Shown: piece by piece, positions 13,219-20,972 of the stretch
Layout of the letters: each line of letters starts with the position of its first letter
Numbering within the stretch: position 1 is the stretch's first letter
Virus record (IMG/VR): IMGVR_UViG_3300005531_000235
Location: 1-27,392 of that record
Reading direction: 5' to 3' (one strand)
Length of the DNA: 27,392 nucleotides
Source: a virus
Program-made: the position numbers and the translations under genes
The notes under the pieces: model-generated
The model's input: only the letters and a program-made list of their open reading frames with translations
Told to the model about the DNA's origin: nothing
The model's database searches: none

Positions 13219-15770
13219 TTCACACTCCTGAATTTCAGCGTCTGCACCCGCCAGAGGCCGTTCATGAACTCCTCGAAATCGAGCTGGTCATCAAGAAAGC
13301 GGCAGTTGAACGCATAGGTGCAGGACGCAGTGACCGCCGATCCAGAGGCAGGGGCCGTTGTAAAAGTGATCTGATTCCCGCTAACGGTGAAGGCAGATGT
13401 GGCGATTCCGTTCACATAAACCGTGGGAGTCCCAGTGATCCACGATACTGGCTCCGTTTCGAGATACGGAAAGACGCCGTACTGGCGCTGGAGAGTGAAA
13501 ACAGTATTCGTTCCGTTTCCAGTCGCCGGATAGGTAGAAATAGGGGATGTTTGAGTATTGTCGGATGGATCGGTGTAAAGGAAAGTATTGTACTGCCCCT
13601 GGCACATGAGATAAAGCCCCATGAGCTGTTGCAGCGACTGATAGCCGAGGCCCGCATAGATGCTGTTTGAGTCGAGTCCTTCAATCGCAAGCTCAAATTC
13701 ATAGAGCGTTTGCGAATAGAATGGTGTGCGGACTTCGCGGCCAGATACATGGCTTGCTATCCGCGTCGAAAACATAGGACGCTTGTGGATCGAATAGGTA
13801 AGGCCGGGAAGGGTCGGGAAATTTCCTACGGGCATTGGCGGTCCTGGAGGTGCGTCGGGGGTTGGAGGGATAATGAAAGGGCCTTTCCCAGCCAGCCAGT
13901 TACCCGCTGGCCAGTTTCCGGCATCTCCCCAGACACTTGTGAGAACCGGAAACGTCGGAAAAGGCCTTGCGTCCCAGTTCCATACCGAGCAGAACGCAGG
14001 CTGCAACATTATGACGCCACCAACTGTCTCGTTGTTGCTAGGCGTGTCGGTGAACCAGTATTCGTAGAATGCCTGCAGGGCAAGGAGCTGCAGAAGATGG
14101 TCCTCTCTCGGTGCCCAGCCGCCGCCATCTGTCGGGTTCCAGATAGACCAGTATGCGGTTCCGCTTTCAACGGACCCTACCGAGTAGAAGAGATTGGGCT
14201 GATTTGTGCTCCTGTCATTTGACGGGAAGCCATATTCCGTAAAGGTGATCGACTTCGAATTTGGCACCCAGCCAGTCGGAGAACCTTGCGGAACCCAGCT
14301 TCCGCTCGTGTTTGGATAAATCGCATAGTGCTGATTATTCCACCACCAGCGAAGCTGCTTGTTGGCAAGGAGTTCCTGATTTGGATAATACTGGTTGCGG
14401 GACTGTGTTAGCCGGCCGCCCTCCGGCAGCGAGACCTGCAAGTCGGTTCCGTTCGGGTCTGGGCCACGCCCAAGATTGTTCGAGTCATTGTAGAACCAGT
14501 TGAACTTCTCACCGCCCTCGATGTTCGCCTTCAGATATTCTTTCGAGTAAATGGTAGGCGTCCCGGTAAGGCCAAGGTTACTCATTGTTGAAGGGCCGGG
14601 AGGCCACACCGCCGGCTTCGGCAGACCCCACGTCACGGTGTCGAGACCGCCTCCTCCTGTCGTCCAGTCCGATATGGGGAGGTAGTTGTCAAAACAGACG
14701 AGGTCTATGTTATTATGCGACCATAGTTGGTCGAGATGCGGCCATTGGCCAGGGTTTGATGGATTTGAGCCGGTATGTTGATATCCCATCCAGCTGGACC
14801 AGTCGGCGGCATAGGCAACCAGATTGTGCAGGTTCACCGTGTCCTTGGTTAGGGAAGCGGTATCGAAGACATGCCGGACTTCATCCGCAAGCTCCATCAG
14901 TCCGAGCGGACCATAGAGGAACGGGTAATCCCATGTTGGCGGACTTCCGGTTCCAGCGAGTGTCCAGGATGGACCGCGAATGGTTTCCAGGCCGCGAAGT
15001 TCAGATCCAATAAGGAATAGATCCACACCGCCGGCCACAACGCAAAGATTGGCATAGTGAAGAATGAACCTCCTAAATGTGAAGTCTGTTGCGGATCCTG
15101 AATAGGAAACCGTCAGATTTGTTGTGTCCTGCGTGAAATCTGAATAGGAGGCGGTGCCAAGAAAAGCCGCGACTGCGTTTGCCGCGCCGGTTGAAACATC
15201 GGCACTGTCGTAGGTGATGCGTCCGCGCCACGCCTTGTCGCCGTTGTCCATGAGAATGAACGGATAGAATACGACGCGGAACCCGCGATCCTTGAGGTAC
15301 TGGATGCAGCGAACGATGGACTGATCACTTGGTGTACCGCCATAGGTAAAAGAACCATTAGCGTTCGTCGTGATCGGAATAAGTCCCGGTGACGTTTGTG
15401 TGAGCGAGGAGCACCGCCAGATATCGGAGGCCCAAGCCGAACCAGTCCATTTCTGGAATAGGCCGCCGATATAGGTTGTGGACGGATAGATTTTGCAGGC
15501 GGTTACGTCGGTCGAGTTGCCAAACCATGCACACACGATAGCAACCGTGGTACAAGCGTTTGGCGCCGGTGGAACAGGAAAGGCCGATTGGAGCTGCCCG
15601 ATCGACACTTCAAAATCGGTTTGCGTGCTGCCGGCCTGCCATCCACTGAAATAGGTATTGATCCCGAGCATGGCGGGCTCGGTAGCACGCTGCCCCTGAT
15701 ATGGCACAGTGTCATATGTAAACTCGCCAGTCGACGGCAAGAGGTTCACGCCGTTGACATAGAGCGTCAT
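13215..15770 (-). CDS. Tail protein: GTA-type TIM-barrel hydrolase domain fused to DUF2460
   Basis: 851 aa in two parts. Residues about 30-600 match the GTA TIM-barrel (glycoside-hydrolase-like) domain: SIVRCIQYLKDRGFRVVFYP (about 151-170), a candidate acid Glu in LIGSELRGLE (about Glu257), NIDLVCFDNYLPISDW (about 354-369) and a second Glu in FTEYGFPS (about Glu512), the spacing of a clan-A-like pair. A Pro-rich linker (about 633-656) leads to a C-terminal DUF2460 domain (about 660-851): RPMFSTRIASHVSGREVRTP, then TVYVNGIATSAF and NCRFLDDQLDFEEF. DUF2460 is gene 12 of the Rhodobacter GTA, while the TIM barrel normally belongs to its gene 15. Probable role: distal tail protein with wall- or capsule-degrading activity. 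The stop overlaps the next start by four bases (GTGA). Confidence 0.88.
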   Translation of the reverse strand: MTLYVNGVNLLPSTGEFTYDTVPYQGQRATEPAMLGINTYFSGWQAGSTQTDFEVSIGQLQSAFPVPPAPNACTTVAIVCAWFGNSTDVTACKIYPSTTYIGGLFQKWTGSAWASDIWRCSSLTQTSPGLIPITTNANGSFTYGGTPSDQSIVRCIQYLKDRGFRVVFYPFILMDNGDKAWRGRITYDSADVSTGAANAVAAFLGTASYSDFTQDTTNLTVSYSGSATDFTFRRFILHYANLCVVAGGVDLFLIGSELRGLETIRGPSWTLAGTGSPPTWDYPFLYGPLGLMELADEVRHVFDTASLTKDTVNLHNLVAYAADWSSWMGYQHTGSNPSNPGQWPHLDQLWSHNNIDLVCFDNYLPISDWTTGGGGLDTVTWGLPKPAVWPPGPSTMSNLGLTGTPTIYSKEYLKANIEGGEKFNWFYNDSNNLGRGPDPNGTDLQVSLPEGGRLTQSRNQYYPNQELLANKQLRWWWNNQHYAIYPNTSGSWVPQGSPTGWVPNSKSITFTEYGFPSNDRSTNQPNLFYSVGSVESGTAYWSIWNPTDGGGWAPREDHLLQLLALQAFYEYWFTDTPSNNETVGGVIMLQPAFCSVWNWDARPFPTFPVLTSVWGDAGNWPAGNWLAGKGPFIIPPTPDAPPGPPMPVGNFPTLPGLTYSIHKRPMFSTRIASHVSGREVRTPFYSQTLYEFELAIEGLDSNSIYAGLGYQSLQQLMGLYLMCQGQYNTFLYTDPSDNTQTSPISTYPATGNGTNTVFTLQRQYGVFPYLETEPVSWITGTPTVYVNGIATSAFTVSGNQITFTTAPASGSAVTASCTYAFNCRFLDDQLDFEEFMNGLWRVQTLKFRSVK

Positions 15771-15786
15771 GCTGCCTCAAAAGATT

Positions 15787-15909
15787 TTACGAGAACTTTT
15801 TGAAAATACGATAAGCTGCGTACTTATAGGATCTAGCAAGACCATACCAGCCTAGGAGTCCTGTGTCAGAGTATCTCCTGCAGAGGCCATAATTTATCGG
15901 CCATGCCAG
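15787..15909 (-). other. Protein-like open frame without a start codon, after the tape measure gene
   Basis: Between the tape measure stop and the TIM-barrel gene (143 bases) one frame stays open for 40 codons after a TGA and ends at TAA. It contains GLLGWYGLARSYKYAAYRIF, rich in Tyr and basic residues and protein-like, but has no ATG, GTG or TTG in frame. In another frame a 15-codon ORF starts directly at the tape measure stop (TGAATG, 15913) and reads MTGMADKLWPLQEIL. Joining the two by a frame shift would give one small protein. This could be a broken gene, a recoded gene or chance. Confidence 0.25.
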
Positions 15910-15913
15910 TCAT

Positions 15914-17170
15914 TCAGATGTTCTCAAGCTTTCTGAGCCCGAGATGCGTACCTGTGCGCACGCTCTCGTTTACCGTCCGCATGATTGTCTTGCCATGCGT
16001 CTGAAAAAATTGTCTTACACTTTGGGAATCCATGGCAGACACATTGAAGTTCAAGGCATGATGCACATGAACTGTTCCCCCGGCACCGCCACTGGACTCC
16101 ATTATGCTGCGAAACGCCCCCGCCGGACCGGCCGGAATAATCATTTCCCCTCGGTGGACCTGAGCAATCATATCATTTGGCAGGCTCCAGGCTCCGCTCG
16201 CGAAAGATGCAAGGCCTGCTCCAGCGCTCATCACCGCCGCTTCCGCACCTGCTGCAGGCCCGGCGGCGGCTGGCCCCATAACAGGCGCAAGGAATCCAAA
16301 GACACCAGCAAATGTCTCTCCGGCCGAAGCCATAATAGATTTCAAGACTGCGCTTATCGTGCCTGCCATAGACGCTGCTGAGGCTGACGTTTCGAGTCCG
16401 GTGCGCGCCGCAGTTCCGGCGGCGACTGCCGCCGTTCTGGAGGTCTCTCCGGCCTGTACCGCTGCCGTCTGAGCAGCAACAGCGGCCAGCCAGTCGGCAA
16501 CCATTTTCACATTCGCTTGTATGAATGACTGGAGGATCTGCAAGGATACATTCCTCGCTGCATCCCGAAGCTTCATATGCCCGGCAATCATCTCCATAAT
16601 CGATGACGATACGCTTGAACCTATCCTCTCGAATGTACGTCTGTAGTCACTGTCGAGTTGCTGGACTGCGCTTCGTTCGATTTCCAGCCTCCGGAGTGAG
16701 GATTGGCTTGTAAGTTCGTCTATTTGACGTTGAGCCGAGGCATAAGCAACAGTCCCTTGTTGATAAGTACCTCTCAAGAATTCCAGGTGTTGACGTTCAA
16801 TATTCTCACGCTGCGTTTCCAGAGCAAGAAGACCTGCAAGCTCTTCTTGGCGGGAAATCTGTGCCATCTGAGCCCGCTCCCTGATAATTGCAATTTGTTC
16901 TTTTAACTCATTTTGAGCTATATCATAGCGAGTCTGCTCGTTCTGCCGTGTAATTGCAAGTTCGGTGTCACTGGACGTCTGCGCCGTTGAGATCTTCCTC
17001 GCCGCATCGGTTGCATAGGATTGTGATAATGAAACAAAACTTGCATTAATCTGCGCGGCACCGCTGCGTAGGGTATTTGTTGTTGCCTCCACCGCACTTG
17101 TCGCCCGTTGCATTCCCTTTTGCAAGTCGGACACGTCGGCGGTGAAAGTAATGGACACATCGTCCGCCAT
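15914..17170 (-). CDS. Tail tape measure protein (short)
   Basis: The tape measure sets tail length and is ejected with DNA. The start is placed at ATG 17170 (MADDVSITFTADVSDLQKGM), which has AAGGA upstream; a more upstream ATG would add eight residues. The 418-aa product has an N-terminal ADVSDLQKGMQRA segment typical of tape measures, a long charged coiled-coil region (about 75-190: RQNEQTRYDIAQNELKEQ, RQEELAGLLALETQR), an Ala/Gly-rich hydrophobic middle (about 225-320) likely to cross membrane during infection, and the common C-terminal MIAQVHRGEMIIPAG motif. At about 1.5 Angstrom per residue it predicts a tail of only about 60 nm. Confidence 0.88.
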   Translation of the reverse strand: MADDVSITFTADVSDLQKGMQRATSAVEATTNTLRSGAAQINASFVSLSQSYATDAARKISTAQTSSDTELAITRQNEQTRYDIAQNELKEQIAIIRERAQMAQISRQEELAGLLALETQRENIERQHLEFLRGTYQQGTVAYASAQRQIDELTSQSSLRRLEIERSAVQQLDSDYRRTFERIGSSVSSSIMEMIAGHMKLRDAARNVSLQILQSFIQANVKMVADWLAAVAAQTAAVQAGETSRTAAVAAGTAARTGLETSASAASMAGTISAVLKSIMASAGETFAGVFGFLAPVMGPAAAGPAAGAEAAVMSAGAGLASFASGAWSLPNDMIAQVHRGEMIIPAGPAGAFRSIMESSGGAGGTVHVHHALNFNVSAMDSQSVRQFFQTHGKTIMRTVNESVRTGTHLGLRKLENI

Positions 17171-17240
17171 GTCTTTCCTTTCATAAAGCTTCAATCTACG
17201 TTAAACATTCATGTTTTTGAACAGCATGTATTTTTCCATG

Positions 17241-17546
17241 CTATAGGCCATCGGCAAGGCGAACAAACCCGCTTGGAAAACGAGCCATTAGTCCCCCTAT
17301 CCCGCTTGGATCCGACTTGCTATTTGCGATCTGCTCCGGTCTTTGCTCAATACGATACACACACTTTAAGATTTCATGTGTTGGAGGAAACTCACGCCAA
17401 TAGATAAAGAGGTTCAACACATCATACATTGTCATTTCATCGATCTGCGCGGGCGTGTACCCACAACTTGCCATAAGCCTCGCGTAGATGTAGCTAAAAT
17501 CTATGCGGGGAGATCCATTACGCGGAGCTCGCCCGCCTACACTTCC
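17241..17546 (-). CDS. Tail assembly chaperone, T-like extension reached by -1 frameshift
   Basis: This frame is open for 101 codons and lies -1 to the upstream chaperone gene. Its first ATG is at 17474, but 24 open codons before it read as plausible protein (PRIDFSYIYARL joins smoothly to MASCGYTPAQIDEMT), and no ATG, GTG or TTG with a ribosome site serves them. The core TPAQIDEMTMYDVLNLF...YWREFPPTHEIL resembles the short downstream partner of tail assembly chaperones. A shift at GGGGG would give a fusion of about 201 aa (100 residues from the first frame plus 101 here), parallel to lambda gpGT. Translation from ATG 17474 alone is the alternative, but it lacks a good ribosome site. Confidence 0.72.
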   Translation of the reverse strand, partial: GSVGGRAPRNGSPRIDFSYIYARLMASCGYTPAQIDEMTMYDVLNLFIYWREFPPTHEILKCVYRIEQRPEQIANSKSDPSGIGGLMARFPSGFVRLADGL

Positions 17547-17845
17547 CCCAGCCTGGCATCTCCACGCGTTGGCGCTTCAACAAAACCACCGAGGTGTAAG
17601 ACTGTAGCCATTGCGGCACCGATCTCCGGAGCCGTCGCCTCAATATCCCCAAGAGATGAAGCTTCATGGGGATGGTCGCGGCCCAACGCAATCGCAACAA
17701 TAGCGATTGCTGCTGCCACATTGCTTTTTGTCTCGTTGGCAGCCGACATAAGAATGGGTTCGATTTCCTGCACTTGGCGCAGCGTCAATGGACGGACAAG
17801 CCACTCATGCGTGCCAAGCCGTATCGTCTGAGATTGAGGGCGCAT
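17537..17845 (-). CDS. Tail assembly chaperone, G-like upstream frame
   Basis: 102 aa starting at ATG 17845, one base after the tail tube stop and with GGAGG ten bases upstream; a longer reading needs a TTG without such a site. The product (RLGTHEWLVRPLTLRQVQEI, then an Ala/Ile-rich helix and GDIEATAPEIGAAMATVL) has the size and helical character of lambda G-type chaperones, which coat the tape measure and recruit tube subunits without entering the virion. Shortly before its stop lies a run of five G (17545-17549), where a -1 shift would continue into the downstream frame (17241-17546). The function is inferred from position and this two-frame arrangement. Confidence 0.75.
   Translation of the reverse strand: MRPQSQTIRLGTHEWLVRPLTLRQVQEIEPILMSAANETKSNVAAAIAIVAIALGRDHPHEASSLGDIEATAPEIGAAMATVLHLGGFVEAPTRGDARLGEV
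17543..17563 (-). promoter_or_regulatory. Candidate -1 ribosomal frameshift site
   Basis: The zero-frame codons are CTG GGG GAA GTG TAG. The peptidyl tRNA on GGG can re-pair perfectly one base back because five G occur in a row (17545-17549). An internal Shine-Dalgarno-like GGAG (17560-17563) lies ten bases upstream, a spacing known to stimulate -1 shifting. Downstream, GCGG and CCGC could form a short stem. The site is not the canonical lambda GGGAAAG heptamer. Confidence 0.6.
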
Positions 17846-17846
17846 A

Positions 17847-18602
17847 TCAGGATGCCTCCGCAAACGACCAAGTCATTACATTACCCGCTGCGTCCGCAAA
17901 ACAAGAGAAATCGAATTCTGGCATGGTAAAATCTTCAAGCTTTGTGCCGAATGTTAGCTTATTAGATGTGCAATTGTTCAATTGCAGGGAAACGGCCTGC
18001 CCCTGGAATGTCGTATAGAATTTTGCCTTGAACGTCGGCGTTGTGCCAAGCAATTGGTTAGTAACCTGAATCTTCTGGCCAGAGCTAGAGATTGCATACG
18101 TATAACTAATTAGCACCTTGACACCTGCAAGGTTGTCGGCCGATGAGAAGGTGTAAACGCCTGTCGCTGTGTTGACAGTGTATTGTCCTGCGGCAGGATT
18201 CGCCGAAACAAGCTGCATAGGAATGCCGGTTTCCGCATTGATCACACCCGCATCGTCAACGTAGGTCGCGGAATTGGCGACAGTTATTTGGTATTGGCCA
18301 GACGATCCTGGAATTGCTGTCGGTCCCTCTGCGTATGAGGTTGCGATCTGACCAAGCTGTGGAGTAACTCCATAATACAAACTCGCAAAAGCTATTCCGG
18401 AAATTCGAGCCACCTTGGCTTTCCCCGTTGTCTTTATCGTGCCTCGCGCGATCGCCACAGGACGCTGATACTGACCGGTAAGCTCTTTGATCGTAGCGGT
18501 CTCCTCGATCGTGACCTCCTGTACAAGACCAAAGTTAACTGGCGTTGCGTTGGCAATATCTGTCCGTGTTCCGAGCAATACCCCAGAGCCGAAACTATAC
18601 AT
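17847..18602 (-). CDS. Major tail tube protein
   Basis: 251 aa, encoded directly before the tail assembly chaperone and tape measure, which is the standard slot for the tail tube subunit. It starts YSFGSGVLLGTRTD, has an early strand-helix region with VQEVTIEETATIKELTGQ (about 27-44), and ends with strands around KAKFYTTFQGQAVSLQL and FTMPEFDFSCFADAAGNV, typical of beta-sandwich tube proteins. Residues about 112-170 (DDAGVINAETG, PAAGQYTVN, VLISYTY) form a module closely matching one in the connector. A GAGGT site lies upstream of the ATG. The next gene starts one base after its stop. Confidence 0.87.
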   Translation of the reverse strand: MYSFGSGVLLGTRTDIANATPVNFGLVQEVTIEETATIKELTGQYQRPVAIARGTIKTTGKAKVARISGIAFASLYYGVTPQLGQIATSYAEGPTAIPGSSGQYQITVANSATYVDDAGVINAETGIPMQLVSANPAAGQYTVNTATGVYTFSSADNLAGVKVLISYTYAISSSGQKIQVTNQLLGTTPTFKAKFYTTFQGQAVSLQLNNCTSNKLTFGTKLEDFTMPEFDFSCFADAAGNVMTWSFAEAS

Positions 18603-18749
18603 GGTTTACCTCTTTCGTTCGACAAATACCTGGCACCTGATGGAACTGCCACGGCAACATAATCATTAGAATGGCGTATCTATATACGTTCATCATACTG
18701 GGCGCCTGCTTCTAGCTCAATCCAAGCGGATAAACGCATGCCAGATTGA

Positions 18750-18941
18750 TCACCGGACGATGAGGATACCAGGAATAAAAGCTGGAAATTGGTTCTTGGG
18801 AACTGCCGGTGCCGCAATCCCCATATCGAGCAGATCCTGATTTGTGGCCGGTCTCGTGTCATCTCCTCCTCTTAGGCTCCGCATTTCACATCCTTGGATA
18901 ATCACCCGGGCGTTCGCGCGCTCCGTTGCTATCGTCAACAT
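18750..18941 (-). CDS. Small hypothetical tail-region protein (63 aa)
   Basis: The open frame extends upstream to a TTG, but the ATG at 18941 has AAGGA seven bases before it and is the better start. The product contains DTRPATNQDLLDMGI and a Pro/Ala-rich hydrophobic end (AFIPGILIVR), with no clear membrane helix. It lies between the tail terminator and tail tube genes in the 462-base space that otherwise holds no gene. I recognise no family. It could be a minor tail or assembly factor, or a gene remnant. Confidence 0.45.
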   Translation of the reverse strand: MLTIATERANARVIIQGCEMRSLRGGDDTRPATNQDLLDMGIAAPAVPKNQFPAFIPGILIVR

Positions 18942-19064
18942 CTGATAATCCTTCAAATACTGTTATCCGCACGCCGCAATGGCTGCAAACAGAACATCTC
19001 TCAATCTTCTGGTTTCCATGGCGGAAACGATTTGAGTGGCCAAGCTTAAGATGAGGTCTGCAAC

Positions 19065-19505
19065 CTATGGCAAGATAATTCTAATAGGGACAATCAAAAG
19101 CCCATCACCGTCAACATCACCCGGATCTTTCAACACCTTTCCATCAATGCGGCAGTTATAAACTGCACCGCCGAGTGTGTTCCGTCCACTCGCCGTATCT
19201 GCTCCAGAAAGCGCGAACGCGTTATCGATGGCGTCCATCACTTCGTTGATGAGCATCGCACCTATTGTCGCTGGATCCTTGGCATTCAGGTAGACGAACA
19301 CCTTGGCTTCGATGACGCGTTTGGGAACAGCGCCCTCCGTCCAAGAATAGGTTTCTTGGCCGCCCTCGAAAAGGAAGCAAGCTGGCCGGCTTGCCGCGGG
19401 CACATCGGTCCAAAGCCTAAGCCGCCTTGCCGGTCCAAGTTTCCATGGGTATGCGTTTGCGATGATATTCATGAGCGCCGCAATGGCGTTCTCTCGTACC
19501 GTCAT
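19065..19505 (-). CDS. Tail terminator / minor tail protein U-like (probable)
   Basis: 146 aa at the place where tailed phages encode the tail terminator, between the gp10-like protein and the tail tube. The layout is right for that alpha/beta fold: N-terminal helix (RENAIAALMNII), a strand region (PACFLFEGGQETYSW), a strand FVYLNAKD, a helix (INEVMDAIDNAF) and a C-terminal strand (GLLIVPIRIILP). Such proteins cap the tail tube at its final length and join it to the head. I see no diagnostic motif, so the call rests on size, fold pattern and order. Confidence 0.68.
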   Translation of the reverse strand: MTVRENAIAALMNIIANAYPWKLGPARRLRLWTDVPAASRPACFLFEGGQETYSWTEGAVPKRVIEAKVFVYLNAKDPATIGAMLINEVMDAIDNAFALSGADTASGRNTLGGAVYNCRIDGKVLKDPGDVDGDGLLIVPIRIILP

Positions 19506-19584
19506 ACCGTCCAGCTCCCTACAATTGCTTAAAGCAGGCTCTTGCTAACCATTCATTCGCTTCTATGTACTTCGGTTCACATCC

Positions 19585-20025
19585 CTATCGCAGCGCATCA
19601 ACAATAGCCTGCTTAAGATTGACCTTTATATCATCGCGCATTTCCTTAAGTGAGCTCGTAAGGTAAGAGCGTGCTTGGATTAGCGAACCTGGGTGATGGA
19701 CGTGTTTCGCGAAAACCTCATGCCCATTCAAGGCAAAAGCCAGCACCTTGGCATTCACTGCAATGATCTCATGAGCTGCGGTTTTTCCGCCGAATTCCTG
19801 AATCGCGGCATAGGGCACGCCGACGCTGGAAACAGTGACCGATAAGTCACTCTCCTCATTATCTACTGACGATACGATGGACTGCGCGAGAGCGCCTGAA
19901 CGGGGCTGAAGTACTGCGCCAGAAAGCTTTTGCTGTATCCGGGTCTCGAGAGCATTACGAAGAGCCTCCGCCTGATCCGATAGTGCATTTCGTACTGCCT
20001 CCACATCGAAGATCACCTCGATCAT
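19585..20025 (-). CDS. HK97 gp10-like head-tail joining / tail completion protein
   Basis: 146 aa with the HK97-gp10-like pattern: a helical N-terminus (VRNALSDQAEALRNALETRI), the family turn PRSGALAQSI (about 41-50), the conserved PYAAIQEFGG strand-turn (about 71-80), and the C-terminal RSYLTSSLKEMRDDI helix (about 118-132). Members act at the neck or tail-completion stage between connector and tail tube. The start overlaps the connector stop by four bases. The assignment rests on motifs plus position and is fairly secure. Confidence 0.85.
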   Translation of the reverse strand: MIEVIFDVEAVRNALSDQAEALRNALETRIQQKLSGAVLQPRSGALAQSIVSSVDNEESDLSVTVSSVGVPYAAIQEFGGKTAAHEIIAVNAKVLAFALNGHEVFAKHVHHPGSLIQARSYLTSSLKEMRDDIKVNLKQAIVDALR

Positions 20026-20849
20026 GGCGTAATTAGCCTCCGGTAAGGCCCAAGGGTACTCGCAACGTAATCTGGAATATCCTTAACGATGAAACCAATG
20101 CTCTCTTGCCCGCCGAGCGACTTCGAGCGCTGTCCTATACGTGAGCGATAGGCATATCGTTCTGCCACCCAATCCGTACAGCAAGACGCGAGATCGGCTG
20201 GCACATAGCCATAACTAATGAGAACGGTTGCTCCTGCATCAGCTTGAGAAAAATTATAAATACCATTTGTTACCGCGTATTGCCCGGCCGCGGGAACGCC
20301 TGCAACCATTTCTAGCGCAACTTCGTTTGAGTAAGTGACGCCAGCATCACTGCCCCAATCACCGTAAGGAGCCTCCACGGGAACGCTGTAAGGAGGGTTC
20401 AAAGGGATCACTGCACTTTCGTTCGCAATCTGGTATCCGGCCCGATAGGAAATCGTGACGTTCTGCACACCGCATGCAAATAGATAGCGGCGTAAAGACA
20501 GTCTCTGCATGGCTCCAGGCGGGGTACCGCCAGATGTCTCTAGAACATAACCGGCCTGAGCGCTCGCACCCACGGTTAGAGAAGGTGAAGGCGGGATGGA
20601 GATACCGTTTATTACGCAAGAGGAGATCTCAATGACCGGCCATTGTTTAAGTACAATTGAAAAATCATTTCCACCATCACGTACTTCGACATAGTCCGCC
20701 GGCAAGATCGCTGGCCTATCAATAAAACTTAGTATTGCCCGGCTAATTTGCGTGATCATCTGAGCAAGAAGAACATCATCATCGGTGCCCGAAATATCGA
20801 GCCAGGACTTCACATCAGAGAGGCTAATGAGATCAAAGGGAGAGGCCAT
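20022..20849 (-). CDS. Head-tail connector, gp6-like, with inserted beta domain
   Basis: The 275-aa protein has the start and end of the HK97 gp6-like head-tail connector family (adaptor ring below the portal). Residues 8-48 (LSDVKSWLDISGTDDDVLL...) form the first helical hairpin, about 49-145 carry a strand-rich part, and the C-terminus (DLASCCTDWVAERYAYRSRIGQ, about 219-240, then VKDIPDYVASTLGPYRRL) closes the helical core. Between these, about 160-216, is an extra module (DAGVTYS, PAAGQYAVTNG, VLISYGY) that also occurs in the major tail protein nearby. Its stop overlaps the next start by four bases (ATGA), so the two are probably translationally coupled. Confidence 0.85.
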   Translation of the reverse strand: MASPFDLISLSDVKSWLDISGTDDDVLLAQMITQISRAILSFIDRPAILPADYVEVRDGGNDFSIVLKQWPVIEISSCVINGISIPPSPSLTVGASAQAGYVLETSGGTPPGAMQRLSLRRYLFACGVQNVTISYRAGYQIANESAVIPLNPPYSVPVEAPYGDWGSDAGVTYSNEVALEMVAGVPAAGQYAVTNGIYNFSQADAGATVLISYGYVPADLASCCTDWVAERYAYRSRIGQRSKSLGGQESIGFIVKDIPDYVASTLGPYRRLITP

Positions 20850-20972
20850 TTTATTGAAATCCTGCTGTCAGGCGTTGCGTTCATGCAACAGCCCATTGTC
20901 ACGAAGTTAGCCGCATTCTTTCTCAGACGCAGGCTTTCCTGGGTATCCGCGGACCTAACTGTTTGAGAGCCC

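Noticed and set aside
17241-17474. The T-like chaperone part as an independent gene from ATG 17474
   Set aside because: The open, protein-like codons before the ATG, the missing ribosome site and the -1 relation to the upstream gene favour a frameshift product, though it is not proven.
17846-17863. Longer chaperone start at TTG 17863
   Set aside because: ATG 17845 has GGAGG at good distance and sits one base after the tail tube stop; the TTG has no comparable site.
18680-18739. 19-codon frame with MRLSAWIELEAGAQYDERI before the tail tube gene
   Set aside because: Protein-like, but too short and lacking a ribosome site or coupling to a neighbour.
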